DNA of 64,000 bases from Agarilytica rhodophyticola (lineage in GTDB: Bacteria > Pseudomonadota > Gammaproteobacteria > Pseudomonadales > Cellvibrionaceae): NCBI RefSeq assembly GCF_002157225.2, contig NZ_CP020038.1:372001-436000 (forward strand), written 5' to 3'. A model generated the notes under the pieces. That model was not told the DNA's origin. It was given only the letters and a program-made list of their open reading frames with translations, and searched no databases. Positions 27,247 to 35,808 of this stretch are shown here, one piece after another. Position 1 is the first letter of the stretch. Every line of letters starts with the position of its first letter. The position numbers and the translations under genes were made by a program.

Positions 27247-28596
27247 ATGCGCTGTTGTCAATCCATAGTCAGTAATCTTAGAAATATTGTAGGTATTTTA
27301 GTCTGTGCTCAGGTAGCGCCGGCCTTCGCGGTAAGCTATGGGACTTTCGATGCACGTTCCCTTGCTATGGGTGGAGCAACGGTCGCTGCGGGCAATCCTG
27401 CTCATGCACACTTTTACAACCCCGCTTTGTTGTCTTTTGAGAATGAGGATGAAGACGAATCGACCAATGGTCGCTTTATTTTCCCTGGTGCTGTCGCTCT
27501 TGTATCCGATTCTGGTGAGGCTGCGGTTGACATCGTTTCTGATGACTTAGATGAAAGTATCACTAACACCGTTAACGTGTTTAATAACTGTGTTTTTGAC
27601 ATTACCTCTCCTGCATGTCAGACAGGTACTAGCGCAGATAATGCGCGCACCGTGCAAAGTGCAGCAGGTGAAGTACTTACTTCGCTTAATGATTTTGATC
27701 AGGCGATTGAATCTTTAAATCAACAACTCATTGAGTTAGAAGCTTATGTTGGCTTATCAGTGAGTGAGCCTGCTGAGCGAGAAGGTGGTAGTTTTTATTT
27801 TGGTGTTCGCGGACTAGTTTTTGGTCGTGCGGATGTCAGCCCAGAAGACCTTGCTCTAATTGATGAATACATTACTGCAACCGCTTCTCTTGCTGATGGC
27901 AGTGCTACTTTGGCAAGTCTTGAAAGCACGAGAGTGGTAAATGGTGGGCGTTTGGTTGATCCACGTCCTAGTTTAACATCGAGTGCTCAAGTAGCTTCTT
28001 TGGCTATTGGTGAGTGGGGAATTGCTTTTTCAAAAGAGTTTTCTGTCTGGGGACAGCCTATTGCTTTCGGTGCAACACCTAAGATTTTGCAAGTTGAAGT
28101 TTATCGCGAGAATGTTAATTTCGTTGACGATATCCCATCCTATTCTGAAAACCGTAAATCCCATTTGACGATGAATTTTGATTTGGGAATTGCTGCTGAA
28201 TTGTTCGAGAATTACCGCGTAGGGTTTTCTGTGCGAGATGTTTTGCCAAAAACGTTTGATAGCGAAAATGGTTTGGAAGTAGAGTTAAATCCTAGAGCTC
28301 GCTTAGGGTTGGCCTATGTTAACGATTATGTAACTATCGGTTTGGACATCGACACCATCAAAAATGAGCCCATTGCTGAAGAGCCTGAAACTCAAGAAGC
28401 TGCTCTGGGTATAGAATTTAGTCCATGGGATGCTATCGACTTACGCTTTGGTTATCGTCAAGACTTTGCTGGCGAAAGAGAAGATATTCTATCAGCTGGT
28501 ATCCGTTATCAAATATGGCGCTTTGTTACAGAAGCTTCTATTGCGGCGAGTGATGATGTAACCGGGGGTGCTCTTCAATTTGGCTGGGCTTTTTAA
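27247..28596 (+). CDS. TraF-like (PF13729) outer-membrane beta-barrel protein
   Basis: The 449-residue protein starts with a signal peptide (cleavage likely after the Ala-Phe-Ala near residue 27). It then shows the hallmark of the TraF_2/long-chain fatty-acid transporter-like barrel group: YGTFDARSLAMGGATVAAGNPAHAHFYNPALL. Repeated amphipathic strands lead to the C-terminal QFGWAF. Family members are annotated as conjugal transfer protein TraF, but most, like this one, are outside conjugation clusters and have no known role. It is the only plus-strand gene in the hemW-proC block and separates hemW from rdgB. AGGA lies upstream of the ATG. Confidence 0.75.
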   Translation: MRCCQSIVSNLRNIVGILVCAQVAPAFAVSYGTFDARSLAMGGATVAAGNPAHAHFYNPALLSFENEDEDESTNGRFIFPGAVALVSDSGEAAVDIVSDDLDESITNTVNVFNNCVFDITSPACQTGTSADNARTVQSAAGEVLTSLNDFDQAIESLNQQLIELEAYVGLSVSEPAEREGGSFYFGVRGLVFGRADVSPEDLALIDEYITATASLADGSATLASLESTRVVNGGRLVDPRPSLTSSAQVASLAIGEWGIAFSKEFSVWGQPIAFGATPKILQVEVYRENVNFVDDIPSYSENRKSHLTMNFDLGIAAELFENYRVGFSVRDVLPKTFDSENGLEVELNPRARLGLAYVNDYVTIGLDIDTIKNEPIAEEPETQEAALGIEFSPWDAIDLRFGYRQDFAGEREDILSAGIRYQIWRFVTEASIAASDDVTGGALQFGWAF

Positions 28597-28639
28597 TCTT
28601 TTGCCAAATTCTTTTTTGATAACGTCTTTTGAGCAATTC

Positions 28640-28660
28640 GCATTGGCTTTGCGCCAATGC
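28640..28660. terminator. Hairpin between the TraF-like gene and rdgB
   Basis: GCATTGGC and GCCAATGC form an 8-bp stem with a 5-base loop between two convergent genes. No T-run follows on either strand, so this is a possible weak bidirectional terminator. Confidence 0.45.
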
Positions 28661-28690
28661 TTAACTCTTCCTTGGTTACAGTTTTAATTG

Positions 28691-29287
28691 TTACAACCCT
28701 CTTATCTTCTGCATTAGGCTTTGCATTGCTATAGCTCTGTGGCTTATGCGGTTTTTTTCCTCTTTGCTCATCTGAGCGCTGCTACAGTTGTGTGTGGGTA
28801 CCCAGAATATTGGGTCGTAGCCGAAACCGCCATCGCCCATAGGTTTTTCAAGAATACGCCCTTCCCAACTGCCTTGCGCAATAATTGGTGTGGGGTCATT
28901 TTCATGTTGCATAAACACCAGTAGGCATTGGTAACGTGCAGTTCTTTGTTTTTCCGGAACATCTTTTAAGGCATCTAACAATTTTTGGTTGTTAGTCTGA
29001 TCATTTGCACCTTCGCCACTGTAGCGAGCAGAATAAATGCCGGGGGCGCCCTGCAGGGCGTCCACTTCAATGCCTGAATCATCCGCTATTGCGGGATGGC
29101 CGGTATTGGCGCACGCGTGTCTCGCTTTAATAATTGCGTTTTCAATAAAACTAAGCCCAGTTTCTTCGGCATTACTAACATCGAACTCAGACTGGGGTTT
29201 CACATTAAAGCCGACCTGCTGCAAGAGAATATTAAACTCCCGTAATTTCCCAGGGTTGCCACTTGCCAAGATAACGGTTTTAGTCAT
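28691..29287 (-). CDS. rdgB: dITP/XTP pyrophosphatase
   Basis: A 198-residue HAM1/RdgB enzyme that hydrolyses non-canonical purine triphosphates to keep them out of DNA. The start ILASGNPGKLREF, the metal-binding ADDSGIEVDAL, GIYSARYSG, the GFGYDPIF block and SHRAIAM are all present and length is normal. It follows the DUF4426 gene by 14 bases and probably shares the transcript that begins at proC/yggT. Confidence 0.97.
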   Translation of the reverse strand: MTKTVILASGNPGKLREFNILLQQVGFNVKPQSEFDVSNAEETGLSFIENAIIKARHACANTGHPAIADDSGIEVDALQGAPGIYSARYSGEGANDQTNNQKLLDALKDVPEKQRTARYQCLLVFMQHENDPTPIIAQGSWEGRILEKPMGDGGFGYDPIFWVPTHNCSSAQMSKEEKNRISHRAIAMQSLMQKIRGL

Positions 29288-29301
29288 GGGATATTCCTGT
29301 T

Positions 29302-29757
29302 TTACTCATCCGCGTATACAGTCTGTGAGAACTTGAAGGTAAGATCTTCATCAGTGCCATCAGGACGTAGAGTAATAGAAAAATGTAGCACCTCTTCATT
29401 AGCGATACGTATCGGTGCCAGGTAGTAAATAGAATTCTCTTCTTTGATCTCGATAAATTTAAGACTCTTTTGCTGCTGTAATAAATTGGTGACAGTACCG
29501 CTTAGTTTTGCGCCAACAGTTCCAGGAATATTTTTGCGATTAACAGAAATATTTAACAGGGATTCGTACTTACTGCGTTTAAGTTTATAGATCTTAGCGA
29601 CTTCAGGAAGTACAAAGGTGCTGTTAAAAACCACATGATTAACAGCAAAATCACCTACCTCTGTCTGAAACTTAAGGTTCGGATCACGCTGGGCATAGCT
29701 CGAAAAGCTTGTGCTTAACAAGGCCAACATACAGGCTAAAAATATTATATTTCGCAT
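29302..29757 (-). CDS. DUF4426 periplasmic protein
   Basis: A 151-residue protein with a signal peptide (cleavage after YAQ, about residue 23) and a body matching DUF4426 (PF14467): VGDFAVNHVVFNSTFVLPEVAKIY and NISVNRKNIPG. The family occurs between metW and rdgB in many Gammaproteobacteria, as here; its function is not established. Its start overlaps the metW stop by one base. Confidence 0.85.
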   Translation of the reverse strand: MRNIIFLACMLALLSTSFSSYAQRDPNLKFQTEVGDFAVNHVVFNSTFVLPEVAKIYKLKRSKYESLLNISVNRKNIPGTVGAKLSGTVTNLLQQQKSLKFIEIKEENSIYYLAPIRIANEEVLHFSITLRPDGTDEDLTFKFSQTVYADE

Positions 29758-30347
29758 TATCTTGAGACTCTATAAATAGCAGTTTCTGCAAACAGGTTAG
29801 GATGGATATGCTGTAAGAATGTTCCCAGCGAGCGAGTTGCAACCACCGCCCGATTAAGAACCTTTATATTCAATGCCTGACATAAAAATTCAAAGTCGCG
29901 AAAAGTACAAAAGTGAATATTGGGCGTGTTATACCATTCGTAAGGTAAAATATCAGACACTGGCATGCGGCCATTTATCAGTAATTGTAAACGTGCTCGC
30001 CAATGGCCAAAATTTGGAAAGGCAACAATACACTCTTTACCGATGCGCAGCATTTCATTAAGTGCTCTATCGGGATATTGCATTGTTTGAATGGTTTGCG
30101 ACATGATAACCGTATCAAAACTTTGGTCTTCAAAGTTATAGAGGCCTTGGTCAATATTTTGCTCGATGACATTGACACCGTTTTCAACGCAGCGCAGGAT
30201 ATTTTCAGAGTTAATGTCGAGGCCGTAGCCGCGAATATTTTTACTTCGCATAAGGTTTTTCAATAGTGTGCCGTCGCCGCAGCCTAGGTCTAAAATACGC
30301 GTATCTGCCCGCACCCAGTTTTCAATAATTTGATGGTCGACGCGCAT
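29757..30347 (-). CDS. metW: Methionine biosynthesis protein MetW
   Basis: A 196-residue SAM-dependent-methyltransferase-like protein with ILDLGCGDGTLLKNL (motif I), GYGLDINSENILRCVENG and the family-specific VIMSQTIQTM and FPNFGHWRARLQLLINGRMP. MetW is needed together with MetX for homoserine acylation in pseudomonads, where it activates MetX. Its start overlaps the metX stop, so the two are translationally coupled. Confidence 0.95.
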   Translation of the reverse strand: MRVDHQIIENWVRADTRILDLGCGDGTLLKNLMRSKNIRGYGLDINSENILRCVENGVNVIEQNIDQGLYNFEDQSFDTVIMSQTIQTMQYPDRALNEMLRIGKECIVAFPNFGHWRARLQLLINGRMPVSDILPYEWYNTPNIHFCTFRDFEFLCQALNIKVLNRAVVATRSLGTFLQHIHPNLFAETAIYRVSR

Positions 30348-31498
30348 TAGGTATCCACCTCAATATTCTTCATGTAAGCACTGAGTAGATCCCAATAACG
30401 TGCCTGTTTCGGTATTAGAAATGCATCGTGTCCGTAGGGCGACTCGATTTCCGCATAAATCACATCCTTATCCGCTTTATTGAGTGCGTTGACTATCTCT
30501 CGAGAGCGCTCAGGTGCAAATCGCCAGTCTGAGGTAAAAGATATAACAAGGTACTTACAGCTGGCATGGGAAAATGCCTCAGCTGGGTTATCATTATAAT
30601 CTCTGGCTAAGTCAAAATAGTCTAACGCCCGCGTCATAAGAATATAGGTATTAGCGTCGAAGGCTCTAGAGAACGTTTCGCCTTGGTAGCGTAAATAACT
30701 TTCAATTTGAAATTCTACTGGTTCCTGTTCGCCTTCATCAAAGCTTCCGGAACGCAGCTCGCGACCAAATTTTTTGCCCATACCATCGTCAGATAAATAC
30801 GTGATGTGGCCGATCATTCTCGCTACAGATAAACCGCCGACAGGAATAGTGCTTTGTTGCAGATAATGGCCATCATTAAATTGGGGATCTGACATGATGG
30901 CCTGGCGAGCGGTTTCATTAAAGGCAATATTTTGTGCTGTTAAGCTCATGGCTGATGCAATGACGATACAGTGGCGCAGGCGATTCGGATATTGCAGAGA
31001 CCAGCGCATAGCCTGCATACCACCTAAACTGCCACCCACTACAGCTGCCCATTGCTCTATGCCTAAACGATCTGCCAGACGTGCTTGACTGCTTACCCAA
31101 TCGCGCACTCTTAAATTGGGAAAGTCTGCGCCATAGGGCTTATTCGTTTGCGGATCATTAGACGTTGGACCTGTGGAACCGTGGCAACCCCCCAAATTAT
31201 TCAGTGAAACAACAAAGAATTTATTGGTATCTATTGGCTTTCCCGGGCCAATATAAGCATCCCACCAACCAGGCTTTTTATCTTCCAGGCTGTGGTAACC
31301 TGCGGCATGATGGTGCCCCGACAAAGCATGACAAATTAAAATGGCATTGCTTTTCTTACTATTGAGCTCGCCATAGGTTTCTACCATCAATGTTTGCTGC
31401 ACAAGAACTTGCCCAGAGGCAAGTTGCTGAGGTTCAGTAAAAATAAATTCCTGAGGGGTGACAATACCTACTGAATCGGATGGAATGGTTTGCGGCAT
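30347..31498 (-). CDS. metX: Homoserine O-acyltransferase MetX
   Basis: The 383-residue alpha/beta-hydrolase-fold enzyme acylates homoserine at the first committed step of methionine synthesis. The nucleophile lies in GGSLGGMQ (S157). [19 protein letters not shown], the late Asp in TSDWRFAPE and the catalytic His in SPYGHDAFL are present. Whether it uses succinyl- or acetyl-CoA cannot be settled by eye; partnership with MetW suggests the pseudomonad succinyl type. It lies 17 bases after yggT. Confidence 0.95.
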   Translation of the reverse strand: MPQTIPSDSVGIVTPQEFIFTEPQQLASGQVLVQQTLMVETYGELNSKKSNAILICHALSGHHHAAGYHSLEDKKPGWWDAYIGPGKPIDTNKFFVVSLNNLGGCHGSTGPTSNDPQTNKPYGADFPNLRVRDWVSSQARLADRLGIEQWAAVVGGSLGGMQAMRWSLQYPNRLRHCIVIASAMSLTAQNIAFNETARQAIMSDPQFNDGHYLQQSTIPVGGLSVARMIGHITYLSDDGMGKKFGRELRSGSFDEGEQEPVEFQIESYLRYQGETFSRAFDANTYILMTRALDYFDLARDYNDNPAEAFSHASCKYLVISFTSDWRFAPERSREIVNALNKADKDVIYAEIESPYGHDAFLIPKQARYWDLLSAYMKNIEVDT

Positions 31499-31515
31499 AT
31501 AAGAATACTTTACCC

Positions 31516-32115
31516 CTAGTAACCTATAACAAGGAAGGTTAATGGAGGATTGTGCAGGTTCATACCCCAGGCTGTAGCATCAAGCACTTTTTGTAAGATC
31601 ACATTGCCCATGCCGATAAATAGAACCGAGAAATCCAGTCCACCCATTGGAGGTAAAAGCCGCTGTATAGGGGCCATAAGAGGTTCTAATAACTGGCGCG
31701 CTAACATGATAACGGGGTGGGAGCTATGAGGGGCTAAAAAGCTGGAAATTACTAGAATAATAATCGTAGCAAAAACTAAATAGGTAGTGATTTTGAGAAT
31801 ACCTAGAATGCCAAACAATATTGCCGATAGAGGATTAAAGAATGATTGATAGACAATGAAATAATTGGCTTCACCCAAGATCACTTGCACTAGCAGGGCT
31901 AACACGATAGCGGCTGCATCAATGCCTAGGACTCCTGGTATAACACGGCGAATTGGAATTAATGCCGGGTTGGTAACTTTAACCAAGGTTTGGGAAAAAG
32001 GATTATAAAAGTCGGCACGGGCAAGTTGTAAAAAGAAACGTAGAATAATGGCTACTAAATATAGAGCGCCAAGTGTTTCAGTAATATAAAGTAGGATTTC
32101 AGATAATAAATTCAT
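31516..32115 (-). CDS. yggT: YggT family integral membrane protein
   Basis: 199 residues with a duplicated YGGT domain: two copies of a pair of membrane helices joined by the FxxPxxxxxxRxxP signature, seen as [22 protein letters not shown] and [22 protein letters not shown]. The function is not firmly known; links to osmotic tolerance and division have been proposed for the family. It is 10 bases downstream of proC. Confidence 0.9.
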   Translation of the reverse strand: MNLLSEILLYITETLGALYLVAIILRFFLQLARADFYNPFSQTLVKVTNPALIPIRRVIPGVLGIDAAAIVLALLVQVILGEANYFIVYQSFFNPLSAILFGILGILKITTYLVFATIIILVISSFLAPHSSHPVIMLARQLLEPLMAPIQRLLPPMGGLDFSVLFIGMGNVILQKVLDATAWGMNLHNPPLTFLVIGY

Positions 32116-32125
32116 GGAATCTCAT

Positions 32126-32947
32126 TCAGTTGTCGTTGGCCAATTCTTGAGCTCGCTTTGTGCAAGCATCCATCGCATTTTCTACTGTAGCGCGAATATT
32201 ATTTTTTTCAAAAGCGGCAATTGCCCGTTCGGTTGTACCTTTTGGTGATGTCACTTTTTGACGCAGCTGTACCACACTATCATCACTTAATTGCGCTAAT
32301 TTTGCAGCGCCTAAAGCTGTTTGTATAGCTAGTTCCCGGGCTGTTGTTTCTGGCATACCTTGTTTTACTGCGGTATCTATCATGGCTTCGATAAATAAGA
32401 AAAAGTAAGCCGGACCGCTCCCTGCGACTGCTGTTACTGTATCGATAAGTGCTTCGCTTTCTACCCAGCAGACAATACCTACAGTACTTAAAATCGCTTG
32501 GGTTTGTGTTTTTTGCTCATTATTGACTAAATTATTAGCGTATAGTCCGCTGGCACCCAATGATACTTGTGCAGGGGTATTAGACATGCAGCGTACCACA
32601 GGATATTCGCCGTCTAGCCAACGGTTAATACTGTCACAAGTGACCCCTGCCGCCAGGGAAATAACCAGGGCTGAAGGGTTTAAAGATGCGCGAATATTTT
32701 CGCACACCTGCTTCATCATTTGGGGCTTTACACCTAGAACGACAATATTCGCTAAGTTAACGCAAGCATTATTATCGTGTGTTGTATGAACACCAAGCTG
32801 GTCATTTAATGCCGCAAGGTTTTTCTCACTAGGTGCCGATGCCCAAATGTATTCTGCTGAGTGGCCCTGCTGAACAAGTCCGCGAATAATACTTCCCGCC
32901 ATATTGCCTGCACCGACAAAGGCTATCTTTTCTTCAGTTTTGGACAA
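32126..32947 (-). CDS. proC: Pyrroline-5-carboxylate reductase
   Basis: A 273-residue enzyme for the last step of proline synthesis, with the NAD(P)-binding IAFVGAGNMAGSIIRGL, the VVLGVKPQ strand, CMSNTPAQV and the signature GSGPAYFFLFIEAM plus KVTSPKGTTERAI. In pseudomonads it directly follows yggS; here the PAAR gene of the RHS island is immediately upstream, so its promoter should be within 32948-33083 or it is read from the island. Confidence 0.97.
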   Translation of the reverse strand: MSKTEEKIAFVGAGNMAGSIIRGLVQQGHSAEYIWASAPSEKNLAALNDQLGVHTTHDNNACVNLANIVVLGVKPQMMKQVCENIRASLNPSALVISLAAGVTCDSINRWLDGEYPVVRCMSNTPAQVSLGASGLYANNLVNNEQKTQTQAILSTVGIVCWVESEALIDTVTAVAGSGPAYFFLFIEAMIDTAVKQGMPETTARELAIQTALGAAKLAQLSDDSVVQLRQKVTSPKGTTERAIAAFEKNNIRATVENAMDACTKRAQELANDN

Positions 32948-33083
32948 AACTCACCCAGCTATTTAATAAATGGAGGGCAGATTATAGTAGGGCTTGTTGA
33001 TTATGTCTGCGAATTTTTAACGGTGATAAATTGACCAATCACTTATTAGCCCTTTCTAACTAAGAGATCTTCGCCTTTGTTAA

Positions 33084-34043
33084 CTAAGCCAGTGATGGGA
33101 CGATGTTTCCGGTAAATTCATCTACAGCAGTGTTAGCTATTTCATCTGTAAGTGGAGATAAACTCGGTGCTAGTAGTTTGGCCGCGGTAGCAGGTGCTGT
33201 GCCAGTGATTACACTTTGTGCTGCTTTGCCAACGGCAATGGCGAGAGGTGCCCCTGGAATCGATGAAGCAGCGCTAGATAGTAGGGGCTCAATAAAAGTA
33301 TCTGGCGCTATGCGTCCCCCTTGTATAGCAGATACCGCTTGGCCTAGCATCCCCTTCGCAAGTTGACTCTGGGCGCTGCTAGAAAGATGGGAGACTAACG
33401 ATCCTTCAATCATGTTATTTACTTGCGAAATTATGGCGTTTTGTAATGGCGCGCCACTGGCTACTGCTTGAATGGCATCCATACCTGCGCTGACCGGGTC
33501 AATACCCAAACTCGCCAATGCCGGAGCATAGGCCGCCGATTGTAAGCTTTGCAGCTGAGAGCCAATAATGGATTTGGCTTCCCCCATAGCATAATTTTGC
33601 AATGCCTCGGGACCGGAATAGGTCGCCATAGTAAAACGTGCCATTTTGCTCTCCTCTCCAGATAAAGGGAAAGCATCAAATGCAACTTTGACAAAAGCAG
33701 AAGCAGACTTACTTGCGCCTTCCATACACGATTTCAGCGCGCCTCCCATACCTACATCGCCGATCAAGGTATCGCCAGAGCCCGTCGAGACAGAGCCACC
33801 ACAGCCAATACCATCTGACGCCCGTGCCGCTGCTTTACCGTTAATGGATACGGTTGCCGATCCTGCCGATATTGAACGACCATGGGGTGGGCAATTACCG
33901 CAGGCATGCAGTAACAAAGGATCACCTTTGCGGGCAGCCGGACGACCATTAATTGAAACATCCCCGGACCCGGAAATAATAGGGGTAGGTGGAAAACATC
34001 CATGACCTGCACCGATATCGGCCAGTCGCGCGGCTTTAGGCAT
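33084..34043 (-). CDS. PAAR-domain protein with long C-terminal extension
   Basis: A 319-residue protein. Residues 1-98 form a PAAR domain: repeats of GSGDVSINGRPAARKGD, SATVSINGKAAARASD and SGDTLIGD with Cys and His residues that bind zinc at the tip. PAAR proteins cap the VgrG spike of type VI secretion systems and carry effectors. The remaining 220 residues are alanine-, serine- and leucine-rich, probably helical, with stretches such as SSIPGAPLAIAVGKAAQSVI; I recognise no toxin family. It is the last gene of the RHS island. The extension may be an effector or an adaptor for the RHS protein; neither is shown. Confidence 0.85.
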   Translation of the reverse strand: MPKAARLADIGAGHGCFPPTPIISGSGDVSINGRPAARKGDPLLLHACGNCPPHGRSISAGSATVSINGKAAARASDGIGCGGSVSTGSGDTLIGDVGMGGALKSCMEGASKSASAFVKVAFDAFPLSGEESKMARFTMATYSGPEALQNYAMGEAKSIIGSQLQSLQSAAYAPALASLGIDPVSAGMDAIQAVASGAPLQNAIISQVNNMIEGSLVSHLSSSAQSQLAKGMLGQAVSAIQGGRIAPDTFIEPLLSSAASSIPGAPLAIAVGKAAQSVITGTAPATAAKLLAPSLSPLTDEIANTAVDEFTGNIVPSLA

Positions 34044-34184
34044 ACGAACATCCTTTGGTAAAGTGTTTGAGATAAACGACTACAGTGTATCAATAAATCG
34101 CCAATATTTCGGGGGGCTTTGGCGCCATATAGAGCCTGTTAACGCCCTACAGTATAAGGTATTTCAAAAGAGCTAATATTAAAC

Positions 34185-34613
34185 TTATGCTGTTGTTAAT
34201 AAGTGTGCTATCTCTGTCCCTTGAGGCTCCAAATCACCATAAGGAAAGTTACCTGATATATAGGTGCTAAAGAGCGCAGATACCCAGAGGTTGGTAGAGT
34301 TGATAACAACTGATTTAGCGATTAACTCAAAGTCGTCACTGACATATGCTGCTATCTCGCTATCGGCAGCTTCTTTTACAGCTTTAAATGCTAACTCCCT
34401 TATCTTATTAATACTTGCGATTACTTGCTCATTTAATGCCATTTTTTTATAGATTGACTCAGTTTCATTAAAAGCCGACATCCAATGACTATCAAAAGGC
34501 CCTGAATCCCGCTTATCTAAAGCACTGTCTATATCAATAGCTGAAAATATTTTTGTAGACAGAAGGTCACCAGTATTTATTAGATGAATAATTTTTTGCA
34601 ATTGTTTAGTCAT
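34185..34613 (-). CDS. Hypothetical small protein in RHS island, possible immunity protein
   Basis: 142 residues, apparently all-helical and soluble, with no signal peptide and no family I recognise. Its AT-rich composition contrasts with the RHS core and resembles the SUKH gene 20 bases upstream. Position in the tail of an RHS island, after a displaced RHS fragment, is where orphan immunity genes are usually kept, so an immunity role is a reasonable inference without direct evidence. Confidence 0.5.
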   Translation of the reverse strand: MTKQLQKIIHLINTGDLLSTKIFSAIDIDSALDKRDSGPFDSHWMSAFNETESIYKKMALNEQVIASINKIRELAFKAVKEAADSEIAAYVSDDFELIAKSVVINSTNLWVSALFSTYISGNFPYGDLEPQGTEIAHLLTTA

Positions 34614-34633
34614 TTATCACTTCTTTTCAATTG

Positions 34634-35020
34634 TTACAACTTACATCCATTTAAAAGCCAATTACTTAAACTATTGCCAATTAAAGTCATATCGTCAACA
34701 TCCATACTGCCTTGATCGACACTAAAGATTTTTTCGTTTTCAAGGTTGATAAGAATAGATAAACCGCCACTATCATCGCCAATGGCAAGGTGTCCGGGAG
34801 CGTAATCTTGAACCTCAAAAGTTTCATTACGCTCACAAATATCTTTAGATGAATAAACTGTTATCCCATTATCTAAGAAAAAACCATCTGCTTGTTTTAA
34901 TAATTTAATATATTCACTAGGAAGTTTTAATGACAGCCTTTCCTCTATTTCTATAATGGTGCTATCAGATACACCAATGCCAAAAATCTTTATGCTGGAC
35001 AGAGTGTTTAAGTTTATCAT
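34634..35020 (-). CDS. SMI1/KNR4 (SUKH) family protein, probable orphan immunity protein
   Basis: 128 residues with the SUKH pattern: IIEIEERLSLKLPSEYIKLLKQADGFFLDNG, then YAPGHLAIGDDSGGLSILINL. SUKH proteins are the most widespread immunity proteins of polymorphic toxin systems. The open frame extends 15 codons further, but the ATG at 35020 has GGAGG with 8-base spacing, so I start there. No intact toxin precedes it; only a decayed RHS-core fragment lies upstream. That suggests a relic of a displaced toxin/immunity pair kept for protection against kin. Confidence 0.75.
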   Translation of the reverse strand: MINLNTLSSIKIFGIGVSDSTIIEIEERLSLKLPSEYIKLLKQADGFFLDNGITVYSSKDICERNETFEVQDYAPGHLAIGDDSGGLSILINLENEKIFSVDQGSMDVDDMTLIGNSLSNWLLNGCKL

Positions 35021-35134
35021 TTGAAATACCTCCGATGAAGAAAAGTGTTCATAACTATTTCTCAACTCTTTGAGTTAATCTAGTGGATAACTCAACAGTT
35101 TGATAACCTCCAGAATAATTAATTTTTACATTCA

Positions 35135-35244
35135 GGTTTTTACTTGTACAGTTTTCTCTCAAAGCTGATGGCGTGTATGCCATCGGACTTCCCCTTGTTC
35201 GGATATAGTAGACCACTACAGTTTTGATTGTCGTATTCATAGGC
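35135..35244 (-). pseudogene. Decayed RHS-core mosaic fragment
   Basis: Bases 35135-35206 align without gaps to 36385-36456 of the intact RHS gene with about 11 mismatches in 72 positions by my count. In RHS frame they read ISEQGEVRWHTRHQL followed by a stop where the intact gene has Trp. Bases 35221-35244 are identical over 24 bases to 38683-38706, which encodes AYEYDNQN of the core. The two source segments are about 2.2 kb apart in the intact gene but only 14 bases apart here, and frames are broken. This is a rearranged leftover of an earlier RHS 3' end, not a gene; the 63-codon frame across it is incidental. Confidence 0.75.
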
Positions 35245-35259
35245 ACGCGTGCACTCTAT

Positions 35260-35805
35260 CTAACGCTTTAAGTCATAATCCTCTGGCGATTTTATGTTAG
35301 TAGTTAACCTCCATCCTTCGTCTAATTTTTTTTCAGCTTCAGGCCCAACATAGAAAGACTTTATTTTCGTGAATCGTTTCTTGAAGCTAGAAAAAAGAAT
35401 TTTATAAAGGCTATTTGACCAACCCTCGTCAGTAGTAGTACCAATCTGGCCAGCGATAATACAATTAGAACTATTTATTAATCCACCAGGCCGAAAAGCA
35501 ACACTTGCTGGGTGAGATAGTTGATCAAAAAAACTTTTAAAGCCTCCGTTCCTTTGCTCAACTTGCCTAGCTATCGGATTTGATTCTGGCTCAATAAACA
35601 AATACAACTTATCATTACTCTGATTCCCATATGTGCCAATCGACAAATCATCCAGTTCAGTTGCTGCCTGATAAACATCTGGTACATTGGACCCGTCTGC
35701 AAGGCAAGCAAAATTAAATTTTGCTTTCTCCGCAGCCAAATACAATGCACTCAATAGATCACTTTTAGTAGAAAAAAAAGAAAATTGCTTCTTAGCCATA
35801 TTCAT
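35260..35805 (-). CDS. Probable cognate immunity protein of the RHS toxin
   Basis: A 181-residue soluble protein with no family I recognise. It begins two bases after the RHS stop codon (TGATGAATG), so the two are translationally coupled, which is the normal place for the cognate immunity gene. A second in-frame ATG two codons later could also be used. The sequence has a mixed alpha/beta look and no signal peptide, which suits a cytoplasmic inhibitor of a cytoplasm-acting toxin. Composition is more AT-rich than the RHS core. Immunity function is inferred from position only. Confidence 0.65.
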   Translation of the reverse strand: MNMAKKQFSFFSTKSDLLSALYLAAEKAKFNFACLADGSNVPDVYQAATELDDLSIGTYGNQSNDKLYLFIEPESNPIARQVEQRNGGFKSFFDQLSHPASVAFRPGGLINSSNCIIAGQIGTTTDEGWSNSLYKILFSSFKKRFTKIKSFYVGPEAEKKLDEGWRLTTNIKSPEDYDLKR

Positions 35806-35808
35806 TCA

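Noticed and set aside
27127-27261. N-terminal extension of HemW
   Set aside because: It would overlap the divergent TraF-like gene and has no family counterpart ahead of the 4Fe-4S motif.
27247-28596. Evidence for a conjugative element (TraF)
   Set aside because: The barrel family shares only a name with conjugation; no other transfer genes are present.
35055-35246. 63-codon minus-strand frame in the RHS island
   Set aside because: Most of it overlies the RHS-core scar in the wrong frame, and it lacks a ribosome-binding site; it is an accidental frame in a pseudogene.
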